A stretch of 61,887 nucleotides of DNA, taken from the NCBI GenBank assembly GCA_015067925.1, contig SVLN01000006.1:1-61887 (forward strand), in the 5' to 3' direction. Positions 15,845 through 27,753 of this stretch are shown here, piece by piece (position 1 is the first letter of the stretch; every line of letters starts with the position of its first letter). Both the position numbers and the translations under genes were made by a program. The notes beneath the pieces are model-generated. The model was given only the letters and a program-made list of their open reading frames with translations, had not been told where the DNA came from and did not search any database. Origin of the DNA: Oscillospiraceae bacterium (GTDB lineage Bacteria > Bacillota > Clostridia > Oscillospirales > Oscillospiraceae).

Positions 15845-15873
15845 ATTTTATGCCCCGAAAAACCGTTTGTCAA
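15845..15873 (-). promoter_or_regulatory. mgtE promoter
   Basis: Minus-strand TTGACA (15873-15868), a 17-nt spacer and TAAAAT (15850-15845). Confidence 0.85.
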
Positions 15874-15904
15874 TCAAAAAAGCCTAGGAAAAAGAGAAAG
15901 AGCA

Positions 15905-15913
15905 TGCTACAAT
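15905..15913 (+). promoter_or_regulatory. Extended -10 promoter of the AlaX-like gene
   Basis: TGC-TACAAT (15905-15913) is an extended -10 element; the -35 (TAGGAA at 15885-15890) is weak. It lies 25 nt before the start and next to the divergent mgtE promoter. Confidence 0.55.
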
Positions 15914-15937
15914 GGGAGAAATTGGAGGGATACCCCT

Positions 15938-17095
15938 ATGACGGAAAAATTGTTTTATGAAAATGCGTATCTGAAGACCATGACGGCACAGGTGCTCGCC
16001 TGTGAGCCGGCGGAAAACGGCTTCTGGGTGAAGCTGGATCGCACGGCCTTTTACCCCGAAGGAGGCGGCCAGCCGGGCGATACCGGAACCCTAAACGGCG
16101 TGCGGGTGCTCGATACCCAGGAGCGGGAGGACGAGATCCTGCACCTGTGTGAAAGCGCTCTGGAAGTAGGCGCGCAGGTGCAGGGAACCATCGATTGGGC
16201 TCGCCGCTTTACCTTTATGCAGCAGCACTCCGGCGAGCACATCCTCTCCGGCCTCATCAACGCAGCTTTCGGCTACCATAACGTGGGCTTCCACATGGGC
16301 GCGGACAGCGTGACGGTGGACGTTTCGGGCCTCATGACGGCGGAACAGGCGGCGCAGATCGAGCGTAAGGCCAACGAACTGGTCTGGCAGAATGTGGCGG
16401 TTCGTGAAATGTATCCATCAGAGGAGCAGCTGCAGACCATCGATTTCCGCAGCAAGAAGGAACTGCACGGTTGGGTGCGCCTGGTGGAAATTCCCGGGGC
16501 GGATCTGTGTGCCTGCTGCGGCATGCATGTGGCCCACACGGGCGAGATCGGCATGATTAAGATCCTTTCGGTGCAGAAATTCCACGAAGGCGTGCGTTTG
16601 GAGATGCTCTGCGGCGAAAAGGCGTATGATTATGTAAACCTACATGTGGCGCAGAACAGAAAGGTGGGCGCTCTGGTCAGCGCTCCGGCGGACGGAACCG
16701 CGGAGCATGTGCAGCGGCTTTTGGAGGAAAAGGCGGCGCTGCAGTATCGCCTGACGGGTCTGCAGAACGAGTGGATCCGGATGCTGGCCCAGCAGGCGGC
16801 GGCACAGGAGCTGCCGGTGGCCTTCACCCAGGACCTGGATTCCGAGGGTGTGCGCAAGCTTTGCACTGCCATGATGGAGCATACCCAGGGCGTCTGTGCG
16901 GCCTTTACCGGCAGCAATGAGGCGGGGTATCAGTACGCGGTGGCGCGCCTTCAGCCGGAGGAAGTGAAGCAAATGAATGCTGCCCTTTCCGGCCGTGGCG
17001 GCGGCAAGCCCGGCTTTGCCCAGGGCAGCCTGAAGGCGAGTGAAGCGATCATCCGTGCCTGGTTTGAAGCACGAGAAAAAGAGCGCAAAATCTGA
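15938..17095 (+). CDS. Alanyl-tRNA editing protein (AlaX-L type)
   Basis: The start ATG 15938 follows GGAGGGATACCCCT. The 385-residue protein matches the AlaX-L architecture: an N-terminal glycine-rich beta domain (FYPEGGGQPGDTG, residues 39-51), the editing domain with zinc ligands H97-x3-H101 (QHSGEH) and C193-x3-H197 (CCGMH, followed by TGEIG), and a C-terminal DHHA1-like domain with GRGGGKPGFAQGS. It hydrolyses Ser or Gly wrongly attached to tRNA-Ala, in trans to AlaRS, in the cytosol. Single gene with its own promoter; a tRNA-Thr promoter starts right behind it. Confidence 0.94.
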   Translation: MTEKLFYENAYLKTMTAQVLACEPAENGFWVKLDRTAFYPEGGGQPGDTGTLNGVRVLDTQEREDEILHLCESALEVGAQVQGTIDWARRFTFMQQHSGEHILSGLINAAFGYHNVGFHMGADSVTVDVSGLMTAEQAAQIERKANELVWQNVAVREMYPSEEQLQTIDFRSKKELHGWVRLVEIPGADLCACCGMHVAHTGEIGMIKILSVQKFHEGVRLEMLCGEKAYDYVNLHVAQNRKVGALVSAPADGTAEHVQRLLEEKAALQYRLTGLQNEWIRMLAQQAAAQELPVAFTQDLDSEGVRKLCTAMMEHTQGVCAAFTGSNEAGYQYAVARLQPEEVKQMNAALSGRGGGKPGFAQGSLKASEAIIRAWFEAREKERKI

Positions 17096-17104
17096 AAAAT
17101 ATTC

Positions 17105-17133
17105 TTGACAAATTCCTTTCGGCGTGATATAAA
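17105..17133 (+). promoter_or_regulatory. tRNA-Thr promoter
   Basis: TTGACA (17105-17110), a 17-nt spacer and TATAAA (17128-17133), 19 nt before the tRNA. Confidence 0.8.
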
Positions 17134-17152
17134 TATCTAGCTGTCAGGAAAT

Positions 17153-17228
<76 letters not shown>

Positions 17229-17233
17229 AAAAA

Positions 17234-17274
17234 GAGTCATTCCAATGGAATGGCTCTTCTTCTTTTTTTGTACC
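17234..17274 (+). terminator. tRNA-Thr terminator, first of three copies
   Basis: AGAGTCATTCC and GGAATGGCTCT form an 11-bp stem (one G-T pair) with a 3-nt loop, followed by a T-rich run. The hairpin is repeated at 17503 and 17768. Confidence 0.75.
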
Positions 17275-17502
17275 AAAAACTGGGGACCTCATCCGAAAAT
17301 ATAATCGTGAGGTCGCTAGGGCTCCCGCAAAACAAGTTTTGCGGGAGAACGGTCACCCAGTTCGAATCTGGGTAGCAGCTCCGCGTCGAAGCAAGCATTG
17401 ATTATTTTTGCTCTGATTCGAAGAATCAGAGCAAAGGAATCATGCTGCTTCTCCTTTCCAAATCTCAATCGCTGCGCTGGATTGTGATTTGGGGCCAGAT
17501 AT
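17236..17502 (+). repeat. tRNA-tail repeat unit, copy 1 (~267 bp)
   Basis: The unit holds, in order: the GTCATTCC terminator hairpin; CTGGGGACCTCATCC (17280-17294), an exact inverted copy of tRNA-Thr 17191-17205; a 12-bp palindrome CTCCCGCAAAAC-AA-GTTTTGCGGGAG; an exact 27-nt copy of the tRNA 3' end (17356-17382) without CCA; a 13-bp palindrome with arms 17407-17419 and 17423-17435; and an imperfect CCAAATC...GATTTGG palindrome. Short ORFs across it are not convincing genes. Confidence 0.85.
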
Positions 17503-17767
17503 GTCATTCCAATGGAATGGCTCTTCTTCTTTTTTGTACCAAAAAACTGGGGACCTCATCCGAAAAAATAATCGTGAGGTCGCTAGGGCTCCCGCAAAAC
17601 AAGTTTTGCGGGAGAACGGTCACCCAGTTCGAATCTGGGTAGCAGCTCCGCGTCGAAGCAAGCATTGATTATTTTTGCTCTGATTCGAAGAATCAGAGCA
17701 AAGGAATCATGCTGCTTCTCCTTTCCAAATCACAATCGCTGCGCTGGATTGTGATTTGGGGCCGGGT
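17503..17767 (+). repeat. tRNA-tail repeat unit, copy 2 (~265 bp)
   Basis: Nearly identical tandem copy of the unit at 17236. The tRNA 3'-end copy is at 17623-17649 and the inverted 15-mer at 17547-17561. The last palindrome is perfect here (CCAAATCACAATC / GATTGTGATTTGG), while copy 1 has one changed base. Confidence 0.85.
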
Positions 17768-17793
17768 GTCATTCCAATGGAATGGCTCTTCTT
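17768..17793 (+). repeat. Partial third copy of the tRNA-tail repeat
   Basis: Only the GTCATTCC hairpin region is present before the sequence turns unique, as expected at the edge of a tandem duplication. Confidence 0.75.
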
Positions 17794-18114
17794 TATATAA
17801 TAATTGCCGTGCAAGATGTGCTGTGGTGCCTGCTGCGTTATCTTTTTTTACATGGACAAGACGGCTCCTGCTCGCACTTGAAAACCAAGCGTTTTCAAGG
17901 GTTCTTTCTTTTTTGAAGGAAAAAAACAAAGGCATCTTGATTAACCAATTGTACTACGCTATAATCAAATCGTAACAAGTTGTATTTTTGGCTACAACGG
18001 AAGGCAAGTTCTGTTGTAGCTACACTTATCTTACCCGCCGAGATGCTTGCAGCGCGGCTGCAAGCGGGCTCCATATAGAGAGCAACTTTCTAGTATCAAA
18101 AAGGGATGATTCCA
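17794..18114 (+). promoter_or_regulatory. Promoter and long leader of the giant SLH gene
   Basis: No gene is seen here. A 9-bp palindrome lies at 17877-17899 (CTTGAAAAC/GTTTTCAAG). A good promoter follows: TTGATT (17937-17942), 17-nt spacer, TATAAT (17960-17965). The ~140-nt leader contains GCTACAAC/GTTGTAGC (about 17991-18020) and a stable hairpin with arms GCTTGCAGC (18045-18053) and GCTGCAAGC (18057-18065). The ribosome site AAGGGATGA precedes ATG 18115. Confidence 0.65.
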
Positions 18115-19395
18115 ATGAAAAACAAGTTGAAGCGAGTTTTATCGTTTGTATTATGTCTGGTGATGGTGTTTTCACTGTTTCCGCAAATTACGCCCCAGGT
18201 GCGTGCCGCCGACTTTGCAGCCGGCAGCGGCGTGGATCCCATTGACGGAAATGGCTACCCGACCAGCTGTAAAGGTCCGGTAGTTTTGGCGCTGTGCTTT
18301 ATGGGTGATACTTTCCCCGGTGAGCCCAGTGAGCACTCGGTCGGAGACTATCTGAGATACGGCCTGTCTTTTACCCGGGCGAATGATTATTTCGACGCTT
18401 CGGAAGTGCTGCAGAATGTGATTGATGCCGATGGCAATGTAGCCGACGGCTACGTCATGGGTAAATATACGAGCGGATGGAACACTGCAAATTCCGTCAC
18501 CGGTATCTTTGATCCCAATGGTCTGGATGATGAGTACTTCACCGCGAAGTTCAATGCTGCCCTGGCAGAGCATGAGCAGGATATGATTTCCGATGTCATT
18601 GCAGCCAAGCAAAGCAACAATCAGACGGTCGGCAGCACCAACCCGGCAGACTATGAAATCGTCTGGTATATCATTAAGTATCAGTACAACAAGAGTTGGT
18701 TCAGCACAACAGGTGAGTGGCACGTCAACGGCCTGATTCGCGAAAAGGACAAGTATTCCGTTGTCTATGATGCCAACGGCGCCACGGTCGGTTCGCCTCC
18801 CGACGGCGTGATTGACATGTCCTACCAGGACGCCAAGCATTACACGGTGCAAACCAACAACAGAGGCCTATCCCGCGGCAATGCGTATAACTTTATCGGC
18901 TGGAACACCATGCCTGATGGTTCCGGCGTGTTCTTCTCTCCCGGACAGGCAGACGTGGACCTGACCGCCATCGGCCTCAACCCCATCACGCTGTATGCCC
19001 AGTGGGCGGAAAAAGAAAAGTGGAGCGTGAACTGGCTCAACTACGACGGCAATCCTGTGCATGTGGATATCGACCTCTCCGAAGGCAGCAGCGTCACCTA
19101 TGACGGTGCCACGCCCACGCGAGCACCCGATGCAAACTATGTGTACATCTTTGAAGGCTGGGCCGAAACCCAGAACGGAACCAACCTCGGCACAGCGCCC
19201 ACCATTACGGTGCCGAACAATAATAAGAATATGTATGCCCTCTACCGTGCGGAGGATCGAACCTACACCGTAACATGGGTCAACCACACGGTGATCGAGA
19301 CAGACAGCAACATCTCCAAGGGCGGCAGCGCCAGATACGACGGCGCCACGCCCACCCGCAGCACGACGGAAACCGAAGGTTACCTCTTCGCCGGC

Positions 19396-19398
19396 TAG
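19396..19398 (+). other. In-frame TAG replacing a Trp codon
   Basis: Flanking codons GGC ... TCC ACC CAG and all other repeats have Gly-Trp (GGC TGG) here. A single G-to-A change makes TGG into TAG. No other stop occurs in the following 4,157 codons. Confidence 0.9.
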
Positions 19399-22300
19399 TC
19401 CACCCAGGAGAATGGTTCGGTTCAGTACGGCCTGCGGGATCCCGTTCCCGTCAACAGCGATCTGACGCTCTATGCCCAGTTCACCCTGGTGCCCATGCGT
19501 ACCGTGACCTGGTATTCTGAGGATGGCAGCGTTGTTCTGGCAACGCAGAGAGTACTGGAGGGCAGCCAGGTCAGCTATCCTGCTGGCGCTCCCACCCAGG
19601 CTGGCCACAGCTTTGTCGGTTGGGCGACTTCCGCCAACGGCGCGGCAGTCTATGCCTCAGGCGCACCCATCACCGTCAGCGGCAACATGGATCTGTACGC
19701 CGACTTTACAGCCACCCTGCATACGGTCAGATGGGAAAACTGGGACAGCAGCCTGCTGGAACTCGACACCAATGTTCCCTACGGCAGCACGCCGGAATAC
19801 AATGGTGTTCTTCCCGCCAGAGCCGACGATGTGGACAAGACCTATACCTTTATCGGCTGGACTCCGGCGGTGCATGCCGTTACCGGCGATATTACCTATA
19901 CCGCCACTTATACCAATGCACCCCGTGCCTATACGGTCACCTGGAACAACTATGACAACACGCTTTTAAAGAGCGAGTCCGTCCATTACGGCGTGACGCC
20001 CAATTATTCCGGCGCTACTCCCGAGCGTGCCGAAACGAGCACCCATACCTTCACCTTCATCGGTTGGACGCCCGCAGTTTCTCCTGTGAGCGGCAATGTG
20101 ACTTACACCGCAACCTATCATGAGGTAGAAAAACTCTTTGAGGCAACGGTCTATGTGTGGGAAGATCCCGAGATCGATACGGCCACCGGCGCTGTCACCT
20201 CGGGAGCTCATGCGGACCTGGATGCGTTGACTGCTTACAATATGTTGTATCTGCGCGATGTGGAGGATCACGCCAAGATTTATCCGCTCACCAGAAGTGC
20301 CGAGGGCACCTACACCGCAAACCTGGCCCACGGCTCTTACGATGTGGTGGTCAAAAATGGCGAAAACTATGACCGCATCATCGAAGAGCGTATCGTGCTG
20401 CCCCTGGACACCGCCTCCAGCGACCCGGACAGCACGACGGCGGATATCATCTTCTACTCCGTCACCTATGATTTCGCCGGCGGTAGCGTCGGTGGTCAGG
20501 GCAGCGTGGTGGAGTACTACCGGCGCGGCAGCAACGTAACCGTTTCGAATTACGTGCCGATGAATTCGCTGCACCGCTTCGACAACTGGCAGCTGGACGG
20601 CGGCAGCGATACGTATCTGAGCGGCCAGCGCATCACGGTCCTGGGCGGCGGTATCATCAAGCCCCATGTCCTCACCGCCAAGTGGACCCGTTCCAACGAC
20701 AATGTGGTCATCAACCTGACCATTCATCACCATGCGGACCCCGCCCTCTCCGGTGCCGAGGGCATGAACCCCCATCCCGGCAGCGTGCCCATTGATCTGC
20801 ACCTGACCCGCCGTCCGGAAGGCGGCGGCGACTACTGGGAAGAGGGCAAGCGGTATTTGAATGGCAGCAACTGGGTTACTGCGGAAAATACCGTGAACAA
20901 AACCGACGCAGAGAGTGGCGGTGGCTATGCAACCAGCACAACCACCCTGTCCTTTGAGGCCGATGTGACCGGTTTTGGAAACCTTCCCTACGATTGGGAT
21001 TACTCTGCCAACATCCTGCTCAATGACTACTTCCTGGTGGAACGCACGGTTACTGAAACAGAAAGCGCCAACGGCGACACGACCTATACGGTGGATGCCG
21101 TTCTGCAGTATCGTCCCGACCTGTTCAATCTGAATTATAAGGTGGTTATCGACAGTAGCGTGCCGGAGGAACTGATTCCCGACTCTGTTGACCTGAAGAT
21201 CCTGTCTTATAAGAACGGAGCCTGGTCTCCCATCAGCCGCCACCAGAACTCCTCGGTGGACCTTCGCTTTGAGGATGCTCACGCAGGTGATTTTATCAGC
21301 GGCAGCTATCCGGTGCCGCTCCAGGACCAGCTGAATAACGACTTCTACTACCGCGCAGCGGTGGTCGGCTTCACCGCGCCCGACGGCACGGAGCTTTCCG
21401 CCTCCGGCGGCCTTGTGAATTACAGCTCCGATCCGACCGGCGCTTCCGAAACCTATCAGTACGCCCTCGGCGCGTACACTGCAGTTGTCACCGTGACGTC
21501 GGACAAGACCGCTCTCGGTGCTGCGGGCGTTTACGGTGATGGCAACAGCCAGGCAGCCGGCACTAAAATCCTGGTGACGGTGTACGCCAACCCCCATACC
21601 GTCACCTTTGACCCCAACGGCGGCAAGCTGAACGGCGATACCGCCAACCTGGTTTTGAAGAACCAGTTCCGGATTCCCGTTCTGGGCAATTACATTCCCA
21701 CCCGTGAGGGCGGCTATGTCTTTGACGGCTGGCAGCGCAACGGCGGCGCGGCCGTAACGGGAGTTCCCATCACAGAGGATGTAACCCTGACTGCAACTTG
21801 GAAAGCGCCTCTGACCGTCTCCGGCGAAGTGCGCATCTCCACCACCGACAGCAATGGAGATACTCTGCGCGCCGATGGCCTGCCGAAAACGCTGACCGTC
21901 ACCCTGGAACGCACGACGTCCAGCGGCGATAAGATCATCGTGCAGTCCAAGACCTATACCCTCACCGCGAGCGATTACGCCGGCGGACTCGGTGTGGTTC
22001 CCTATGCCTTTGACCCGGTGGCCCAGGATGGCAGCAGCTACGAGGTCCATGTCAATGTGACCAACTACAACACGGCGTTCCTGAATGAGCCGGGCAGCAA
22101 TACTGCTACCACCCTGAATCATGCGGAAAGTTACACAGGCTCCCGCAGCGCCATCGATTCCGACGGAAATCACAACGCGCTGGTTTATGCTTTCCTGATT
22201 TTCAACCCCCAGGAATTCAACCTGACCTGGAAGGTGGACGCCAGCGGCATCGGCGCGGCCTTCCGCCCCGACAGCCTGGATATCGTCATTCGCTGCGCCA

Positions 22301-25300
22301 GCGAGAATGATACCTCCGTTCCCTTCGATGAATGGGAACCCATCATTCAGCATTACAGCGGCGGTGTGTACCATCCCACGAGAACCTATCTGGAGAGTAG
22401 CGGAACTGCCACCGGCTTCTATCCCGTCTGGACGGTGGACCCCGAGGGCTATGCCTTTGACTACGCCCTCAAGGTCCACCATTGGATCAAAGCGACTACG
22501 CCGCATGAAGTAACCGCCGATACGCCCTTTACCGTGACCTATAACCCCGCGGTGGCGTGGTTTAACGGCACAAAGCAGGTTACCGCCAATCCTGCCCAGG
22601 ATGATCTGCTCATCACCCTGAGCCCCAAAGACTATACCATTACTTATGTGCTCAATGCCGGCGCAGATCCTGTCCAGGGTCTGATCGGCGAACCGACCCA
22701 CCACACCTGGAGCCATGAAACCACCGGCATTCCCGAAACCCTGAACCGAGACGGTTATGACTTCCTCGGCTGGACCTGTAACGTGCCCGGCGCTTATGCT
22801 GATGGCAAAATCAGGGCCGATGTTGCACAGAATGTTACTCTCACCGCCCAGTGGCGCAAGCAGAAGGTTGTTACCTTCCGCGTGGTCAACGGCACCTGGG
22901 AGGATGACACGATTGCTGAGATCGGCCGCAACGTCAGCCTGGATGCCCATGGAAACGGCAGCATGGTGATTCCCACCGGTATGAAGGCCGCTTACGGCTA
23001 TGCAGGCGGCAGCTGGAGCGACCCGGCTCTGGCCGGCGGAACCCTCACCGTCTCCGGTGACAGCCCGGCTACCTATGTTTATACCTTTGAGCGCCAGTAC
23101 CACACTGTCAGCTACGACACGGACGGCAAAAACGGCCCGGACGATTCCGACAGCGTGGCCCACGGCGACTATGTGCGCGTAGATCCGGCAGGCGGCGTAT
23201 GGAAGGAAAGCGCATCCTGGCAGGATCTTCGGATCGAAGAAGCCCAGACCCTGGCGGCGCCCACCCGCGTCGGCTATCTGTTTGCCGGCTGGCAGCGCCA
23301 TTATCTGGAGGATACGACCAGCCATCCCAGCAGCACCGTGACCCACCGCTATGTGGCCCAGTGGCTGCATGACGAAAATGATGATGGCATTGCGGATATT
23401 CTGCAGAAGAAGATCATTTTCAAGATCGAAAATGGTACCTGGGATGGCACGAATGCCGACCCGATCGTGGAGTTTGTTACCCTGGATGGCAGCGGAAAGG
23501 CCGATATCACCTCTGTGATTCCCACCGGCATGCATCCCAAGGCCGGCTTCCTGGCCATGGACGCCTTCTGGAGTCCTACCATGCCCGCGGGCAACATCGT
23601 CACAGGCAACGGTGAAGTTACCTTTACCTATCACCACTATACCACGGTCACTTATTCCGATTACACCCAGAACGGCGCACAGGAGCAGTTTCTGATCCTG
23701 CCCGGCAGCTACATCGCTGTTGACCCTGCCGGCGGAACCTGGGATGGCAACACAAGCCTCACCGTTCTGCAGATCAACGGCCCGGACGTGCTGGAAGATG
23801 CGGTTTACACCAACCATGACTTCCTGGGTTGGGAGCTGAGCCTGCCCGAGGGCCAGTCCGAATATGTTTTCACCGCCAAGTGGAAGAAGGACAGCTACAC
23901 CATTCTTTGGAAGAATGAAGGCGGCGCGCTCCTGGAAACGGATGAAAACGTAGAACTGGGCCTTATGCCGGAGTACAACGGTGTAACGCCCACCAAGGCT
24001 TCCTCCGCGGAATTTGACTACACCTTCAAGGGCTGGACGCCCACAGTCATCGCAGCCGAGGCCAACGCCACATACACAGCGGAATATACCGCTGTGCGCA
24101 GAAGCTATACCGTCACCTGGAAGAACTGGGACGGCAGCGTTCTGGACACCGACACGGTGGAATACGGGCAAATGCCCGCGTTTGCCGGCGTCCCGTCGCG
24201 CCCGGCTTCCAAGGAACATACCTATGCCTTCGATGGCTGGGATCAAACACTGGCTGCCGTTACGGCGGATGTGACCTACACGGCAACCTACAGCGAAACC
24301 ACGAATCAGTACACCATTACCTGGCTGGATGAGGACGGAACGCAGCTTCAAAGCGGCCTGGTGAACTACGGATCCATGCCCGCACCGCCCGCGGATCCCA
24401 CCAAGGCTGCAACCGCCCAGCATACCTACACCTTCTCCGGCTGGAGTCCGGTGGTGGCGGCCGTCACCGGCAATGCGGTGTACCGCGCAACGTATTCTTC
24501 CAATGTGAACAAGTACACGGTTACCTGGTATGAAGAAGACGGCGTGAGCGTGATCGAAACCGCAGAGGTTGAGTATGGCAAGGTTCCTGCGGCTCCCGTA
24601 CCGCCTGTCAAGGCCAATACGGCGCAGTATACCTTCCTCTTCTCCGGATGGAAAAATGGCGAGACCACTTATATTCCCGCCTCCATTCCTGCCGTTACCG
24701 GCAATGTGAGCTACATCGCCCAGTATGCCCAGACCACGAACAAGTACACGGTTACCTGGAAGGATTACAACGGAACGGAGTTGGAAAAGGATACGCAGGT
24801 GGAGTACGGTACCACGCCGGCCTTCGGCGCGACCCACAAGCTGACCACCGAGGACGCCAACAGCGATTACACATTCCTGGGCTGGTATCTGTCCACCGAT
24901 GGAGAAAAGAATGTTGTCAACCTGGCAGAGCAGACCGTCACCGGCAACGTGACCTACATCGCCAAGTATCAGATCACCTCCAAGGCCCGCACGGTTACCG
25001 TCCATGTTTGGGTCAACGCTACCGACTCCGATGGAACGGGCGGCACGCCCAGCACCATCGAAACGGTGACCAACGCAGAGCGCAGCAATGTGTACCTGGT
25101 GCCTGAGGCTTCTGTCAGTGATCCTGCCAGCTACATTCAGGCCGGCTGGGACGATACCGCCAAGGCATACACGGCATCGCTGATGCCCGGCAACTACCTG
25201 CTCTATGCAGGCAACACCGCTGCAACTGCGGTGCTCGAAGCCAATCAGCTGGTCGGCATTGTCAACACCAATGAGACGGTCAATATCCTCTACAACAGCG

Positions 25301-27753
25301 TGACCTACGATGCAGGCTCCGGCAGCTTTGCCGGTGGTCAGAAAACCATCACCGAGTACTATAAGTCCAGCTACGGCCCGGTATATGTCAGCAAGACGGT
25401 TCCCTCCCTGAGCGGCAAGGTCTTTACCCATTGGCATGATGCGCTGGATACGGTTTACAACGCATCCACAAATGCTGTTCTGGTGGAACTGACCGACAAG
25501 ATTACAGCGGGATATACCCTTACTGCCCACTGGTCCGATGCCACCGACGTTCAGGTCGTTGTCAACATCGATACCAAGGATGCAAACGGTCAGGATGACA
25601 CCAGCTTTTCCGGCAAGACGCTGAGTCTGCAGCTAGCGGGCAAAGCCGGCACCAGCGGCAGCAGCGTCCCGTATTCTGCCATCTACGGCACCAACATCAC
25701 CAGCCAGTACACTACCAGCGACAGCGCCTGGAGCGTCAGCGGCGTTGTGTACACCTTCACCAAGACCTATGCCAACCAGCGCGGCGACTACGTCTATCAG
25801 GCCACGGCGCAGATGGCAAACTATGCCCTCAAAAGCATCTCCGTCAGCGGCAACACGGTCACGATCGATCTGAAATATGATCCTGCGGGCTTTGATCTGC
25901 AGTTCAAGGTCGTGGTCGACAGCAGCGTGCCGGACGAACTGGTTCCCCGGGCTGTCGACGTGCAGATCGTGTTCTTCGATCGCGAGACTGGTACCTGGAA
26001 GATGCTCTCCAACACCCAGAACAAGGCGCTGGAAGTTGCGCTGACAAAAGACGGCACAGGGAAGTGGAGCGGCACCGGCACCTACCACGTCTGGAGCGAG
26101 TACACCAGCGGCTCCTATACGGGCCAGCTCTACCTCTACCGCATTGCGATAACCGACTTTGATTTGGGCACAAGCCGCGGTAGTCTGGCTGCAACCAACG
26201 CAACCGGCTCGGATGCTTTCAAGGTCTATTCTTCCGTTGCCGGCAACTATCACCCCGCCGGCGCTTATACGGCGGACGTGACCGTGATTGACCTCGGCTG
26301 CAGCAATGGTGAGGCGGGCGGCCTGCTGGGCTCCCATGATTCCAGCGGCACCCAGCACGGCACCATTACCGCCACCATCAAGATGAACGGCTACACCGTG
26401 GTGCAGCATTACAACGACGGCTCCACTGCGGACAAGACCACCGAAAAGGTGTTCCTCACCCCCGTGCTGGACAAGCCCACCTACACCGGCCACAGCTTTG
26501 CAGGCTGGTGGACGAAGGATGGCACCGGCGGCGATTGGGGAGAGCAGATTACTGCGGCCGGCGTTGCCATCAAGAATCTGGTTTCCGGAGGCACTACGCT
26601 GAACCTGTACGCCAGATGGAATCAGGACCTGACGGTAACCGGCACGGTTACGGTGTCCAACAAGTATGAGGGCAGCCTGCTCTATGACCATGACCGGCCC
26701 GACAGCGTTCAGGTGGAACTGCGCAATACGCAGACCAATGCGCTGGTCGCGTCTGCCAAGGTGGACCTGACGGATGACAGCTCTGATGACTTCCGCTCCG
26801 GAACCTATACCTTCACCAATGTGCCGGATAATGGCGTATCCTACTACATTTCCGTGGTAGCGCCGAACTATGACGTGCGCTTCCGCAATGAGACGGTTGC
26901 CGCCGGTGCCGACTACAGCAGCACGCTGTATGCGGTGGTGGACATAAACGGCGACGACCAGGCCGTCGTGGATGTCCACATGGCGTTTGCACCCCATAAC
27001 TTCAGCTTGGAGTATACGGTGGATGCAACCAATATCGGCACGAACTTCCGCCCCTCCGAGGCCGGCGTTGTGGTTCTTTCCGGTTCCTCGAACACGGATC
27101 CCCAGAGCTGGGACATCATTGCCCAGCAGCTGGAAGGCGGAACTGTAAACGCCCACACCGTTGCAATTGACGCCGCCACGGGCAAGCCCGTCGCATCCGC
27201 CCACGGCGGAGCCACCGGTATCTGGCATCACTATCCGGTCTGGCGCCGCAGCCCCTTCGGCGATCTGTACGAGTATGCCATTCAGCTGTGGACCCTTAAG
27301 ATCAATGGCGTGACCTATGGCCGAAGCGATATGGCGTCCGCGCCCTTCACGGTGATCTATGCCCCGGCCCTGGCCTGGTATGATTCCGCGACTGGGAAGC
27401 AGACCGCTCCTCCGGTCGCCCTCAGTTCCGGTATTACCCTGACCCATCCGGATTCCGGCAATCCCCACGGCCTGGTGGCCTATATTGTACCCAAATCCTA
27501 CACCGTTACCTATGAGCTGGGCCGCATCGGTACCGTCAGCGGCGCTTCTTCCGTGGACGGAAACACTGCCCGCGGCAGCTTCCTTTGGAGCCATGGCCTG
27601 GCAGAACTACCCGTAGCTGTGCCCACCGTCGCCACCGGCATTACCTTCGGCGGCTGGTGGACCAAGGACGGTACGGGCGGCGATTGGGGAACCAAGGTTA
27701 CTTCCATCAGTGCTGACACCAAGGAAAACAAAACCTTCTACGCAAGATGGAAT

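Noticed and set aside
23890..25000. Regular repeats considered as a CRISPR array
   Set aside because: The ~200-bp period, variable bases and constant reading frame show protein-coding repeats.
19966..25530. Very long open frame (about 1,850 codons) on the minus strand inside the giant gene
   Set aside because: It mirrors the codon bias of the plus-strand repeat gene, has no ribosome site or domain, and its residue pattern (G/V/I/H-rich) is typical of antisense shadows. The same holds for 25633-27594, 28303-29847 and 30040-31914.
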